Assembly: GCF_000364605.1 (NCBI RefSeq)
Contig: NZ_KB822583.1
Coordinates: 1-64,000 of the forward strand
DNA length: 64,000 nucleotides
Source of the DNA: Nocardioides sp. Iso805N
Lineage (GTDB): Bacteria; Actinomycetota; Actinomycetes; Propionibacteriales; Nocardioidaceae
Direction: 5' to 3'
Shown here: positions 7,927-16,719 of the stretch, piece by piece
Layout: every line of letters begins with the position of its first letter
Numbering within the stretch: the stretch's first letter is position 1
Translations under genes and position numbers: made by a program
The notes under the pieces: generated by a model
What the model saw: the letters and a program-made list of their open reading frames with translations, nothing else
Told to the model about the DNA's origin: nothing
Database searches by the model: none

Positions 7927-8828
7927 TCCGTGGCCGTCTCGCGCAGGCCGGCCGCCCGGGCGAGTACGCCGTCGAGCATCGCCTCGGTGAGCCGGCCGGT
8001 GAACGTGTTCTGCTGGCTCGGGTGGTAGCAGCCCAGCAGCGTCACCGAGCGGCCTTCTCCCACCAGCGTCGCCTCGACGCCGTGACCGAAGCGCGGCTTG
8101 GGCCGGGCCACCTGCCACCCGAGCGCGGCGTAGGACCGCAGGGTCGCGTCCCAGCCGATCGCGCCGAGCGCCACCACGACGGTGACGTGCTCGGCGAGCA
8201 GGCGAAGCTCCGCCTCGATCCAGGGCGAGCAGGTGTCCCGTTCGCGGGTGGTGGGCTTGTTCTGCGGTGGCGCGCACCGCACGGTGGCGACCATGCGGGT
8301 GTCGATCAGCTCGAGGCCGTCGGCCGCGTGCACGCTGGTGCCCTGCGTGGCCAGGCCGACGCGGTGAAGCGAGGCGAACAGCCAATCGCCGCTGCGGTCG
8401 CCGGTGAAGACCCGGCCGGTGCGGTTGGCGCCGTTGGCGGCCGGTGCCAAGCCGACGATCAGGATGCTCGGCGTCGTCGAGCCGAAGCCGGGGATGGGCC
8501 GCCCCCAATATGGCTCGCCGGCGTACGACGCACGCTTGGTCTCGGCGACCTCCTCGCGCCACTCGACCAGTCGCGGGCAGGCGCGGCAGACGCTGACCCG
8601 GGCGCCGAGCTCGTCGAGGCTCAGCCGAGTGTCGAGGCGGTCCCGGCCGGCGAGGCGGCGTACCTGCGCGGCGGTCCGTGCGATCGGAGTCTCCGCAGTG
8701 GCCGGGTCGCCGGGCCAGCCCGTGCCGGGCGGGACCGGCGAGGGGAACAGCCGACCCGTGGCCGGGTGGGGGAGGAGGCCGTCGATCTCGACCTCAGGAT
8801 GCCTGGGTGGTGAGCTGGCCCGCGGCAC
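7923..8828 (-). CDS. Family-5 uracil-DNA glycosylase (UdgB-type)
   Basis: 301 residues. It contains CRACPRL at the start of the glycosylase fold and further Cys residues in [13 protein letters not shown] and RDTCSPW, consistent with the 4Fe-4S cluster of family-4/5 enzymes. Motif 1 reads [19 protein letters not shown], where the usual acidic residue after GxxP is replaced as in UdgB, and motif 2 is [11 protein letters not shown]. It should remove uracil and some other deaminated bases from DNA. GTG 8828 overlaps the L,D-transpeptidase gene by 35 bp; the conserved part begins near PHPATGRLF, so a shorter start is possible. Confidence 0.9.
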   Translation of the reverse strand: MPRASSPPRHPEVEIDGLLPHPATGRLFPSPVPPGTGWPGDPATAETPIARTAAQVRRLAGRDRLDTRLSLDELGARVSVCRACPRLVEWREEVAETKRASYAGEPYWGRPIPGFGSTTPSILIVGLAPAANGANRTGRVFTGDRSGDWLFASLHRVGLATQGTSVHAADGLELIDTRMVATVRCAPPQNKPTTRERDTCSPWIEAELRLLAEHVTVVVALGAIGWDATLRSYAALGWQVARPKPRFGHGVEATLVGEGRSVTLLGCYHPSQQNTFTGRLTEAMLDGVLARAAGLRETATD

Positions 8829-9822
8829 TTCCTGCGAGCCACTGGGGCCACGACAGGTTGAAGTCGGCGTACCCGTTGTCGCCGTCGGCCTTGCCGCGAG
8901 GGGAGCCGGTGACGGTGACCGGGTCGCCCTCCTTGGAGAGGTTGTAGTACCACTTCGCGTCGGCCAGCGAGAGGTGGACGCAACCGTGCGAGCCGTAGCT
9001 GTGGCCGGGGTTGGGATCGCCGGTGGAGTAGTGCAGGAAGGTGCCCGACCAGGTGATCCGGACGTCCCAGGGCAGGGTGAGGTCGTAGTAGTTCGGGTCG
9101 CTCTTCTTGCAGGCGATGCCGACGCTGCAGGACGTCATCCGGATCGTGGGCGACTTGTTCACCACCGCCATGATGCCGTTCCAGGACGGCCAGTCGGGGC
9201 TACCGGCGTCGCTGGGCATCGAGCGCAGCACCTTGCCGTCGCGGGTCACCACGGTCTTGTGCTGCTTGACGTAGACATGGGTGCGGACGTCGTCGCCGAT
9301 GGTGAAGTCGCGGGTGTAGGAGCGGGTGCCGTAGCGGCCGTTGCCGTCACCGACGTGCTTGAGGTCGGCGACCGTGGTGACCGTGGTGCCGGGCGTCCAG
9401 AAGCTCTGCGGGCGGAAGTCCACGCGGCGGTCGCTGAACCAGTGCCAGGCACCGGTCACGGGCGTGGAGCTGGAGAGCTTGAGGTGCTTCTCGATCTTCG
9501 CTCGCGCGGAGGTCGCGACCGGGTCGGTGAAGACGATGGAGATCGGCATCGCCACGCCGACCGTGGCGCCGCTGAGCGGGGCGATGCTCTGCAACTGCAT
9601 CGCGGGACCCGTCGGGTAGTGCTTCTTCGGCTTGGCCGACGTACTGGCCGAGGCGGACGTCGAGGACGGAGCGGTGCTTGCGCCGGCGCCGGAGGAGGAC
9701 GCCGGTGCCTGGCCCGTGTCGCTCCCGGAGCCGGAGCACGCGGTGAGCGCCACGAGGAGCGTCACGAGGAGCGCGGACACCACGGCCGCGCCTGCTGCAC
9801 TCCGACTCCGCATGTCCATCAC
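8794..9822 (-). CDS. L,D-transpeptidase lipoprotein (YkuD domain)
   Basis: 342 residues. A lipoprotein signal ends in VALTAC near residue 29, followed by a Ser/Ala/Thr-rich linker. An Ig-like domain (residues about 75-195) contains [18 protein letters not shown], as in mycobacterial Ldt proteins. The catalytic YkuD domain carries [20 protein letters not shown] with the essential His and Cys. It should form 3-3 cross-links in peptidoglycan from outside the membrane. It is upstream of, and overlaps, the uracil-DNA glycosylase gene. Confidence 0.95.
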   Translation of the reverse strand: MMDMRSRSAAGAAVVSALLVTLLVALTACSGSGSDTGQAPASSSGAGASTAPSSTSASASTSAKPKKHYPTGPAMQLQSIAPLSGATVGVAMPISIVFTDPVATSARAKIEKHLKLSSSTPVTGAWHWFSDRRVDFRPQSFWTPGTTVTTVADLKHVGDGNGRYGTRSYTRDFTIGDDVRTHVYVKQHKTVVTRDGKVLRSMPSDAGSPDWPSWNGIMAVVNKSPTIRMTSCSVGIACKKSDPNYYDLTLPWDVRITWSGTFLHYSTGDPNPGHSYGSHGCVHLSLADAKWYYNLSKEGDPVTVTGSPRGKADGDNGYADFNLSWPQWLAGSAAGQLTTQAS

Positions 9823-9906
9823 GGCTCCATTGAAACCCGAGGCAGCAAGCGTGGGTCAAAACGCCGACGGCGGGTCGCGGCTCCGACGCCGCCGGGCGCT
9901 CGCCGA

Positions 9907-10317
9907 TCAGGCCCCAGCGATCAGCTCGTCCCGGTGCCGCCACGCGTAGCGGAGTGCGGTGAGGGCGAACGCCAGCGTGAGCGCCACGATCAGCGCCTCC
10001 ACGACACCGCCCGCGCTGGTGAACAGGATGTGGTGCTCGAGGTCGTAGAGGAAGTCCATCCCGAACAGGTAGAGGCCCGCCGAGCCGGCGGCGATCAGCC
10101 AGAACAGGGCCGCCGGGTGTCGCCGGGTGAGCGTGACCAGCGCGAGCACGCAGGCCAGCCCCAGCCAGGCGTCGGCGAGCGGGAAGGCGTTCTCGAACTG
10201 GTAGTAGGCCTGGGTCTGCTCACTGGCCAGCACCGAGCGGTCGAGGAACCAGATCGTCCAGTACGCCGCGTCCAGCACGATCGCGATCACGAGCATCGTC
10301 TGGATGAGTCGCCGCAC
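9907..10317 (-). CDS. Four-helix hypothetical membrane protein
   Basis: 136 residues from GTG 10317, a start that puts RRLIQ before the first membrane segment (MLVIAIVLDAAYWTIWFLD); an ATG at 10296 is the alternative. Further hydrophobic stretches are near residues 50-68, 75-95 and 103-125. The loop EQTQAYYQFENAFPLADAWL is distinctive. No named family recognised. It lies just downstream of the polysaccharide deacetylase on the same strand. Confidence 0.7.
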   Translation of the reverse strand: MRRLIQTMLVIAIVLDAAYWTIWFLDRSVLASEQTQAYYQFENAFPLADAWLGLACVLALVTLTRRHPAALFWLIAAGSAGLYLFGMDFLYDLEHHILFTSAGGVVEALIVALTLAFALTALRYAWRHRDELIAGA

Positions 10318-10364
10318 GCCGCGATTGAAGCAGACGAAGAGAGCCCGCGAGCGCCGAATCGGAC

Positions 10365-11237
10365 TCAGGGCAGCGCGACGAAGGTGAAGCCGCGGTGCTT
10401 GAGCGCCGGGATCACCTTCTCCAGCGCGTGGAACGTCTGGGACCGGTCGCCGCCGCCGTCGTGGCACAGGATGATGTCGCCTGGGTGGCTGGCGAGCATC
10501 GCCCGCTCGATCGCGGGCGTCCCCGGGCGGGCCCAGTCGCGCGGGTCGATGTTCCAGTCGACCGGGAGCATCCGCTCCCGGTTCAGCTCGGCGAAGAGCT
10601 TCGGCCCCCAGACGCCGCCCGGTGCCCGGAACTGGATGGGCCGGTGACCGGTGACGTCGTGGATCGCCTCGTTCGTCCGGGCGACCTCGCGGTGGATGTC
10701 GCGCCGGCTGCGGAACGGCAGCCGCTCGTCGTGGGTCCAGGTGTGGTTCGCGACGGCATGGCCCTCGCCGACCATCGGCCGCACGATCCTGCGGTTCGGC
10801 GCGACCTGCTCGCCGATCAGGTTGAACGTCGCCGTCACGTGGTGCTTGGCGAACAGCCGAAGGTAGCGCGGCGTCCACAGCGGGCTCGGACCGTCGTCGA
10901 CCGTCAGCAGCACCGAGCGGCGTGGGAAGTGGACGTGCCGGCTGCGGCGCAGGAAGTCGTCGAGGTCGTAGATCGGCGCGTGCCAGCGTTGCGCCCAGTG
11001 CGGAGCATGGGTGGTGAGCACGGGCGGCGGGCTCGGCGTGGGTGCCGCGACCGCGGGCACGACGGCTCCGGTCAACGCGGCGCGGGTGTTCCCATGAGCG
11101 TGCTTGTGTCCGGGCGAGGTCGCCGCCTCCACCCCCAGCGCGGCCGCGCCGATGACGGTCCCGGCAAGCCCCAGCAGCACGGTACGGCGCAGCACGCGCG
11201 CCGGCCGCTCCGGTTCGATCCCCACGAGTCGTCCCAT
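10365..11237 (-). CDS. Secreted polysaccharide deacetylase (NodB/CE4)
   Basis: 290 residues. The N-terminus has RRTVLLGLAGTVIGAAALG, a Tat-like or Sec signal-anchor. The CE4 domain shows motif 1 LLTVDDGPSPLW (catalytic and metal Asp), motif 2 HAVANHTWTHDE (metal His residues), motif 3 QFRAPGGVWGPK, motif 4 PVDWNIDPRDWARPG and motif 5 GDIILCHDGGG. It should remove N-acetyl or similar groups from peptidoglycan or another exported glycan. It sits upstream of the four-helix membrane protein. Confidence 0.93.
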   Translation of the reverse strand: MGRLVGIEPERPARVLRRTVLLGLAGTVIGAAALGVEAATSPGHKHAHGNTRAALTGAVVPAVAAPTPSPPPVLTTHAPHWAQRWHAPIYDLDDFLRRSRHVHFPRRSVLLTVDDGPSPLWTPRYLRLFAKHHVTATFNLIGEQVAPNRRIVRPMVGEGHAVANHTWTHDERLPFRSRRDIHREVARTNEAIHDVTGHRPIQFRAPGGVWGPKLFAELNRERMLPVDWNIDPRDWARPGTPAIERAMLASHPGDIILCHDGGGDRSQTFHALEKVIPALKHRGFTFVALP

Positions 11238-11346
11238 CCAGGTCTGCGAATGTCCGGCGCCATCATTCCTGGCGCGAGGACCGGATCGGGGAGCAATCGC
11301 CGAGATCGTGAAGGACAGTCAGGTGAGCAGGGGTCGACCAGCGCGA

Positions 11347-12351
11347 TCAGTGCCGGCCGAAGCGCTCGTCGAACCAGCCCTTGGCGGCACCCACCAGTCC
11401 GCCGAGGTCGCGTATCGCCGAGACGAGCGCGTCCTGGGCCCGGGCGAAGCTCTCCGCGTAGTGAGCCGCGGCCTGGCGCGCGGCCTCGCTCATCGGCGCA
11501 CCGGCATCGTCGGCACGGACGGGGTAGGTTCCGCCGAGGATCGCGGTGTATTCGCCCGAGTCCACCCAGCGCCGCGCCTCGGTGGCACGGATGACGGCGA
11601 AGGGGTGACTGGCCTGCTCGACCAGGGTCAGCCGCAGCAGCGAGTCGCGCAGGTCACCGGACTCGCGATACTCGGCGCCCTGGGCCAGGAAGGAGGCCGC
11701 GTCCAGGTCGGCGAGGTGGCCGCCACTGGCGAGCTTCATGTGGACCCGCAGCGCCACTGCCGGGTCCTGGGTGGACAGCAGCCCGGCCCGGTCGGCGGAG
11801 AGCTCGGAGGTGCGCGACCACTCCATCAGCGCGGCCAGGATGATGCGCACTCCCAGTGCGCCCAGCGGCAGCGCTCCGAAAACACCGCTGAACTGCAGCA
11901 GCTCCAGCAGCAGGGTGCGATAGACCGCGTGGCCCGACAGTGCATGACCGAGCTCGTGACCGAGGACGAAGCGCAGCTCCTCCTCGTCCATCAGGTCGAC
12001 CAGGCCCGAGTTGAGCACGATCACCGGCTTGTCCATGCCGATCGTCATCGCATTGGCCGTCGGATCGTTGACGACGTACAGCTCGGGCAGCTCGGCGGCG
12101 TCGAGCACCTGGCCGACGTCGGCGAGCAGGCGGTGCAGCACCGGGAACTGGCGCTCGTCGACCCGCACTGCGTTGCCCAGCAGCACCAGCCGGGTGGCGC
12201 GCTCGCTGACCAGGCCGTTCATCGTCTTGACGACGGTGTCGAACCCCTTGAGCTTGCGCAGCGCGACCAGCGCACCGCGGTCGGCGGGGTGCTCCCAGGC
12301 GCGGGAGCTGATGTCGGTGAGCGCGACGCGGGAGCGCAACGGCAGGGCCAT
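11347..12351 (-). CDS. M48-family zinc metallopeptidase
   Basis: 334 residues from ATG 12351. The zinc site is FVLGHELGHALSGHA (HExxH) with the third ligand in RTSELSADRAGLL about 60 residues later, the classic M48 spacing. A hydrophobic stretch between them (LLQFSGVFGALPLGALGVRI) could dip into the membrane. There is no HtpX-like N-terminal membrane pair. M48 proteases degrade or trim proteins at the membrane; the substrate is unknown. It diverges from the RDD gene. Confidence 0.92.
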   Translation of the reverse strand: MALPLRSRVALTDISSRAWEHPADRGALVALRKLKGFDTVVKTMNGLVSERATRLVLLGNAVRVDERQFPVLHRLLADVGQVLDAAELPELYVVNDPTANAMTIGMDKPVIVLNSGLVDLMDEEELRFVLGHELGHALSGHAVYRTLLLELLQFSGVFGALPLGALGVRIILAALMEWSRTSELSADRAGLLSTQDPAVALRVHMKLASGGHLADLDAASFLAQGAEYRESGDLRDSLLRLTLVEQASHPFAVIRATEARRWVDSGEYTAILGGTYPVRADDAGAPMSEAARQAAAHYAESFARAQDALVSAIRDLGGLVGAAKGWFDERFGRH

Positions 12352-12442
12352 GCAGGGCAGTCTCCACCACCGGCGCCTGCTTGGTGCCGACATCGGCCGA
12401 GTCGTCGCCCGGGAGGTCGTTCACGGGTCTAGGGTGACGAGC

Positions 12443-13381
12443 GTGAGTACGCCGGCGCGCGGTCATCAACCAGCCCCGGATCAGCGCCAGGAGCCTGGCC
12501 TGATCGGCCGGGTGGCGGGTGCGGTGACCGGCCGGATGGTCGGCATCGTCCCGATCGAGGCGGTGCTGGACAACGTCGACGTCAACACGGTGCTCGACGA
12601 GGTCGACGTCAATCGTTTGCTCGGCCGCGTCGACATCGACCGGCTGATGGAGCGCGTCGACATCGATGCGCTGCTCGAACGGGTCGACATGGAGCGGATC
12701 GTCTACCGGGCCGGGATCCCGCAGATCGTCGCGGAGACCACCGGGCACCTGGCCGGCGGCACCCTCGACCTCGCGCGGGCGCGGCTCGCCGATGCCGACC
12801 GGCTGGCGGAGCGGATCGCCGACCGCGTGACGCTGCGGCGGCGTACCCGGCCGGTCTGGTACGACCCCGCCACCGGACTGGCGTCGGCCTACGCCGGCGG
12901 GGTCAGCCGCCTGCTGGCCTGGCTGGTGGACCTCGGCGTGGTCCTCGCCGCGTACGCCGGAACCACCGCCGTGCTGCACCTGCTCCTCGACGCGTTCGGC
13001 CTCTCGGACTCGTGGCTCAGCAAGCAGGGTGCTCAGCTGCTGGCGGCGGTCGCCCTCGGCGCCTGGGCGGCTGTTTACGCCACGGTCTGCGTCGCGGTGG
13101 CAGACGCCACCGTCGGCAAGTGGCTGCTGGGCCTGCGGGTGCAGCGGGTCGACGGCTCACCCGTCGGACCGGCCCGGGCCCTGGTGCGGGCGGTGGCGTT
13201 CGCGCTCTCGGCCACGCTCTTCCTCGTGGGTCTGGTGCTGATCGCCTTCCAGCGCCGCTCGCGCGGCCTGCACGATCTCATCGCAGGCACGGTCGTGGTC
13301 CATGTCGGGCCTCGCCCGAGCCGGCTTTCTCAGGGGGCGGCGCGCGGCGGCATGGAGGCGCCCGGAACAATGTCGGCGTGA
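12443..13381 (+). CDS. RDD-family membrane protein with N-terminal nine-residue repeats
   Basis: 312 residues. The start GTG 12443 follows TAGGGT (12430-12435) by seven bases, so a leaderless start is likely. Residues about 40-85 hold five tandem nine-residue repeats of the form VDxxxLLxR (VDVNTVLDE, VDVNRLLGR, VDIDRLMER, VDIDALLER, VDMERIVYR). The RDD domain follows: YAGGVSRLLAWLVDLGVVLA carries the Arg/Asp pair, with ATVGKWLLGLRV and QRRSRGLHDLIAGTVVV at the end, and about four membrane helices. RDD proteins are putative transporters. It overlaps the next gene by four bases. Confidence 0.88.
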   Translation: MSTPARGHQPAPDQRQEPGLIGRVAGAVTGRMVGIVPIEAVLDNVDVNTVLDEVDVNRLLGRVDIDRLMERVDIDALLERVDMERIVYRAGIPQIVAETTGHLAGGTLDLARARLADADRLAERIADRVTLRRRTRPVWYDPATGLASAYAGGVSRLLAWLVDLGVVLAAYAGTTAVLHLLLDAFGLSDSWLSKQGAQLLAAVALGAWAAVYATVCVAVADATVGKWLLGLRVQRVDGSPVGPARALVRAVAFALSATLFLVGLVLIAFQRRSRGLHDLIAGTVVVHVGPRPSRLSQGAARGGMEAPGTMSA

Positions 13382-14217
13382 ACAAGCACAGGAAGATCGG
13401 ACCCGAGGACGCTCGCTCATGGCTGCTGGTCAACGGCAGCCGCACGGAGCTGTTCGACGCGGCCTACGAGTCGCCCGCTGACCAGATCGTGCTCGACATC
13501 GAGGACGCCGTCGACCCCGCTGCCAAGGACGAGGCCCGTCGCGGTGTCATCGAGTGGCTCTCGTCGGGGGAGCGGCAGGCGTGGGTCCGGATCAACGACC
13601 ACACCACGCCCTACTGGGGCGACGACGTCAGCCAGCTCGCCGGCGTGCCCGGGTTGCTCGGCGTGATGCTGGCCAAGACCGAGTCGGCCGCCGACGTGAC
13701 CGAGACCTTCGACCGGCTCGGCGGCGCGGCTCCTGTGCTCGCACTGATCGAGTCCGCGCTGGGCATCGAGGAGGCGGTCTCGATCGCTCGCGCCCGCGGC
13801 GTCGTACGGCTCGCCTTCGGCAGTGGTGACTACCGTCGCGACACCGGCACCAGCGCCGACGAGCTGGCGATGGCCTACCCGCGCTCGCGCCTCGTGGTGG
13901 CCTCGCGGATCGGCGGACTGCCGGGCCCCGTCGACGGCCCGACGGTGAGCAGCAGCCACCCGGTGCTGCGCGAGCAGGCCGGAGTCACCGTCTCGCTCGG
14001 CCTCACCGGCAAGCTCTGCCTGGACAAGGAGCAGCTCCCGGTGATCAACGAGGTGATCAGCCCGGCACCGTCCGACGTTGCCTGGGCCCGTGACTTCCTC
14101 GCCGACTTCGACGCTCGTGGTCAGGTCATCCGCGACGGCAGCGACCTGCCCCGGCTCGGCCGCGCCCGCAAGATCAAGCGGCTCGCCGAGGTCTTCGGCG
14201 TCTCGGCGCTGTCCTAA
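13378..14217 (+). CDS. HpcH/HpaI aldolase family, CitE-like CoA-ester lyase
   Basis: 279 residues from GTG 13378, which overlaps the RDD stop (GTGA). The TIM-barrel landmarks are SWLLVNGSRTELFDAAYESP, QIVLDIEDAVDP (metal-binding acidic cluster), WVRINDHTTPYWGDDV, VMLAKTESA, LALIESALG and RLAFGSGDYRRDTG. These match stand-alone CitE-like lyases, which cleave or form malyl-, citramalyl- or methylmalyl-type CoA esters without a CitD/CitF complex. The exact substrate cannot be told. Translational coupling to the RDD gene is likely from the overlap. Confidence 0.88.
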   Translation: MNKHRKIGPEDARSWLLVNGSRTELFDAAYESPADQIVLDIEDAVDPAAKDEARRGVIEWLSSGERQAWVRINDHTTPYWGDDVSQLAGVPGLLGVMLAKTESAADVTETFDRLGGAAPVLALIESALGIEEAVSIARARGVVRLAFGSGDYRRDTGTSADELAMAYPRSRLVVASRIGGLPGPVDGPTVSSSHPVLREQAGVTVSLGLTGKLCLDKEQLPVINEVISPAPSDVAWARDFLADFDARGQVIRDGSDLPRLGRARKIKRLAEVFGVSALS

Positions 14218-14233
14218 GTCCCACTCGCCTCAC

Positions 14234-14268
14234 GGCGTCAGGCCGCCGCGACATGGCGGCCTGGCGCC
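14234..14268. terminator. Bidirectional hairpin terminator
   Basis: 14234-14247 pairs with 14255-14268 over 14 bp with one G-U pair and a 7-nt loop, between the convergent CitE-like and SnoaL-like genes. Confidence 0.7.
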
Positions 14269-14304
14269 CTGAGCACGACGCGCGCACGCCGTACGCGCGC
14301 TCGC

Positions 14305-14748
14305 TCAGTCGCTCGGCAGCAGGCCGAGCGCGTCGAGCAGGGCGACCTCGTCCCAGTACTGCCGCAGCGCCGAGATCCGGTCGCCGTCGAACTCCAGCGC
14401 CGTTGCCCCCTCGAGCCGCACCGGCTTCCCGACCGGCTCGACCAGCATGGTCCGCTCGGTGCCATCGTCCACGCTCAGACCGCCGATGAACTGAGCGGTC
14501 ACGACCCACTCCGCCCAGCCGCGGTCGCCGTCGATGCCGAGGGTGCCGATGTCCACGCCGAGGTCGGTCATCATCGTGTCCCGTAGCGCAAGCTCGGCGG
14601 CGAGCTCGGCGCGGCCGGCGACGAAGAGCGCCGGAGTGGTGAAGGTGACGTCCTCGGTGAAGACGGATTCGAGGTCGGCCGGATCCGCGCCTGCCGTCAT
14701 CGCCAGGGCACGTCGCACCAGGTCGGCGCGGGGGTCTTGATCTGTCAC
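14305..14748 (-). CDS. SnoaL-like / NTF2-fold protein
   Basis: 147 residues from GTG 14748, chosen because AAGGA lies seven bases upstream; an ATG at 14763 would bury that site. The sequence runs ADPADLESVFTEDVTFTTPA, then WAEWVVTAQFIGGLSVDDGT and VRLEGATALEFDGDRISALR with YWDEVALLDALGLLP, the cone-shaped alpha+beta layout of SnoaL-like polyketide cyclases and related ester or ketosteroid-isomerase proteins. Many family members bind small hydrophobic ligands; the activity here is unknown. It is the last gene of a minus-strand pair with the SHOCT gene. Confidence 0.75.
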   Translation of the reverse strand: MTDQDPRADLVRRALAMTAGADPADLESVFTEDVTFTTPALFVAGRAELAAELALRDTMMTDLGVDIGTLGIDGDRGWAEWVVTAQFIGGLSVDDGTERTMLVEPVGKPVRLEGATALEFDGDRISALRQYWDEVALLDALGLLPSD

Positions 14749-14776
14749 GATCGGTCCTTCCATTGTGCAGCGGGGT

Positions 14777-15064
14777 CTAGAGGCCGAGCAGCTTGGCCTT
14801 GGCGGCCGCGAACTCGGTGTCGGAGAGCTCGCCCGCGCTGTGCAGCTGGCTGAGCCTCTCCAGGCGTTCGAGCGTCGGGTCGCCGGCGGTCGGGGGCGAT
14901 GCCGCCGCCGGCGGTGGCTGGGTGGCGGCGTACGCCGCTGCGGCCTGGTCGTTGTACGCGTTCTGCTCCGCACGCTGCCGGCCCATGTGATAGGCGACGC
15001 CAGCCGTGGTCGCTCCGGCGGCCAGCCGTAGCAGTGGCCTCCTCGGCCGGAAGAGCAGTCCCAT
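14777..15064 (-). CDS. SHOCT-domain protein
   Basis: 95 residues. The C-terminal 30 residues (LERLERLSQLHSAGELSDTE then FAAAKAKLLGL) are a SHOCT motif, a short oligomerisation module found at protein ends. The N-terminus is basic with a weak hydrophobic segment (LLRLAAGATTAGVAYHMG), then an Ala/Pro-rich linker. It probably binds the membrane or partners; no enzymatic domain is present. Convergent with nothing nearby; it diverges from the two-helix protein at 15231. Confidence 0.85.
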   Translation of the reverse strand: MGLLFRPRRPLLRLAAGATTAGVAYHMGRQRAEQNAYNDQAAAAYAATQPPPAAASPPTAGDPTLERLERLSQLHSAGELSDTEFAAAKAKLLGL

Positions 15065-15230
15065 GGTTCGTCCTCTCGCTCGCTCGGCTCGATCATCGAC
15101 CGGGCGCCGGGCGACCCGGGTCACCCGGAGCGGGTGACGCCGACGTCGGTGCACAGGTCGGTGCACAGGTCGGTGGCTCTGGTGGCGATACTTCTGCGGT
15201 GAGCCTGCTGCCTGACACCGCGAGGCAGGC

Positions 15231-15770
15231 GTGATCGACCGCCACCGGGACGATGCTGCCGCGCCGTCACGCCGCACGGTGGTCGCAGCGGTGCTGCTGC
15301 GAGCACTGGGGTTCGCGCTGATCGCGTTCGTGCTCGGCGCGGGCGTCCTGGGGCGGGACTGGTATGCGACCCGCCACCGTCCGGTCGAGCACGCCGTGGT
15401 CGTGGCGGTGGTCCCGACCGACGGGACGGGGCGTTGCGGCAAGCACGACCTCGAGCAGCGGGAATCGGTCACCCGGCGTTCCTCCGACCCGCCGGCCGGT
15501 CTGCCGGCAGTCTTCACCGACGTCGAGGCCTGCGACGTACCGACGATCGACGAGCGCCAGACGCTGGTGCGGGTACTGCGCGGAGATCAGAACCCGAGGG
15601 TCTACGTCGATCCCGAGCGGTCGGTGCGCGGCGTGCTCGGCTTGAGTCTCGTGATCTCCGGCCTGACCTTTGTCGTAGGGATCGCGATGGGCATCGCCCT
15701 GGAGCTGTGGTGGTTCCGATCACGGAGACATCGCATCGGGCGGCCGAGGGCGCTCGCTGATGAGAGTTAG
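15231..15770 (+). CDS. Two-helix hypothetical membrane protein
   Basis: 179 residues. A membrane segment near residues 17-42 (VVAAVLLRALGFALIAFVLG) and another near 138-160 (SLVISGLTFVVGIAMGIALE) enclose an extracellular loop of about 90 residues with paired Cys (GRCGKH and EACDVP). The tail is basic. This resembles Rv-type DUF3592-like or hypothetical actinobacterial surface proteins, but no family is certain. It runs into the DivIVA-motif gene with a short gap. Confidence 0.7.
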   Translation: MIDRHRDDAAAPSRRTVVAAVLLRALGFALIAFVLGAGVLGRDWYATRHRPVEHAVVVAVVPTDGTGRCGKHDLEQRESVTRRSSDPPAGLPAVFTDVEACDVPTIDERQTLVRVLRGDQNPRVYVDPERSVRGVLGLSLVISGLTFVVGIAMGIALELWWFRSRRHRIGRPRALADES

Positions 15771-15798
15771 CCGCGCGCCGTTGGGCCACACTGTGCGG

Positions 15799-16194
15799 GT
15801 GAACGAATCACTCGCTGCCGAGGTCGAGAACTGCCGCTTCACGCCCGTACGGCTCCGGGAGGGCTATGACACGGGTGAGGTGGACGACTTCCTCGACGAT
15901 CTGTGTAGGCGCCTGCGTGCCGGTGAACCGGTTGCCGCGTTGGTCGCCGGGGCGCGGTTCACGCCCGTCCGGATGCGCGAGGGCTACGACATGGGCGAGG
16001 TCGACCGGCTCCTGGAGCGCGTCGTTGCGGACGCAGCCGATGCGACCTCGGCGACAACCTCGGCGGCGAGCCCGACGGTCGTCGACCCGACGGCACCGGC
16101 GGCCGCGCCTGCTGCCATGCCACAGGAGTGGACCAACCCGGTCAGCGAAGTGACCTCGCCGTTGGCTCGGCTGTTCCGGCGTCGCCGCGACTGA
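15799..16194 (+). CDS. DivIVA-motif protein with two motif copies
   Basis: 131 residues from GTG 15799 (CACACT seven bases upstream fits a leaderless start; an ATG at 15760 is in frame but overlaps the previous gene). The motif FTPVRLREGYDTGEVDDFLD recurs 42 residues later as FTPVRMREGYDMGEVDRLLE. These are the short DivIVA-like segment that precedes coiled coils in polar-growth proteins (Wag31/SepIVA type). Here no long coiled coil follows, only an Ala/Pro-rich linker and a basic end (LFRRRRD). The role is unknown; a link to the cell envelope is inferred. Confidence 0.8.
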   Translation: MNESLAAEVENCRFTPVRLREGYDTGEVDDFLDDLCRRLRAGEPVAALVAGARFTPVRMREGYDMGEVDRLLERVVADAADATSATTSAASPTVVDPTAPAAAPAAMPQEWTNPVSEVTSPLARLFRRRRD

Positions 16195-16224
16195 TCGACG
16201 CACCGTCGGCCGGCGCTCAGCCGA

Positions 16225-16647
16225 TCAGTCCTCGTCGCCGACCCGGAGCTGGTCGCACAGCGCCCACAGGATGAGGGCGTCGAACCCCAGCAGGATCACC
16301 GCTCCGGCCGGGTTGTGCGGTAGGAAGAGGAAGCTGCTCACCGCACTCACGATCGCCACGCCGATGCCGCCGACCATGCCCCAACGCCGTCCGATGATGA
16401 TGCCGATCGAGACCACCATCGCGACCAGGCCGACCACCATGTGCACCCAGCCCCACGCGGTGACGCTGATGTCGAAGACCCGGCCGCCGGAGGCGTAGAC
16501 CTTGTCGTTGGCCACCGCGGCGATGCCCTGCAGGAACTGCATCAGGCCCACGCCACCGAGCAGTACGCCGGCGAAGAGGACCGCGGAGCCCACGAACAGG
16601 CTCTGCGTGGGATCGGCGTACCGGCGATGCACGGATGGTGTGCTCAC
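16225..16647 (-). CDS. DUF7144-type four-helix membrane protein
   Basis: 140 residues with four hydrophobic helices: LFVGSAVLFAGVLLGGVGLM, then AWGWVHMVVGLVAMVVSIGI, RWGMVGGIGVAIVSAVSSFL and AGAVILLGFDALILWAL. The GWVHMVVGLV and GRRWGMVGGIGVA segments match the common actinobacterial family of this kind. Function unknown. Its start faces the disrupted YWFKRRRYG gene. Confidence 0.82.
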   Translation of the reverse strand: MSTPSVHRRYADPTQSLFVGSAVLFAGVLLGGVGLMQFLQGIAAVANDKVYASGGRVFDISVTAWGWVHMVVGLVAMVVSIGIIIGRRWGMVGGIGVAIVSAVSSFLFLPHNPAGAVILLGFDALILWALCDQLRVGDED

Positions 16648-16719
16648 ACCGTCAGGCTAGGTCGCGGGGTGCGCCGAGGGGTCACCCGAAACGGGCGGCG
16701 CGCCTCTTAGGGTGGCGTC

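Noticed and set aside
8404..10647. 747-residue plus-strand frame
   Set aside because: It runs opposite the uracil-DNA glycosylase, L,D-transpeptidase and membrane protein genes, all of which have clear motifs.
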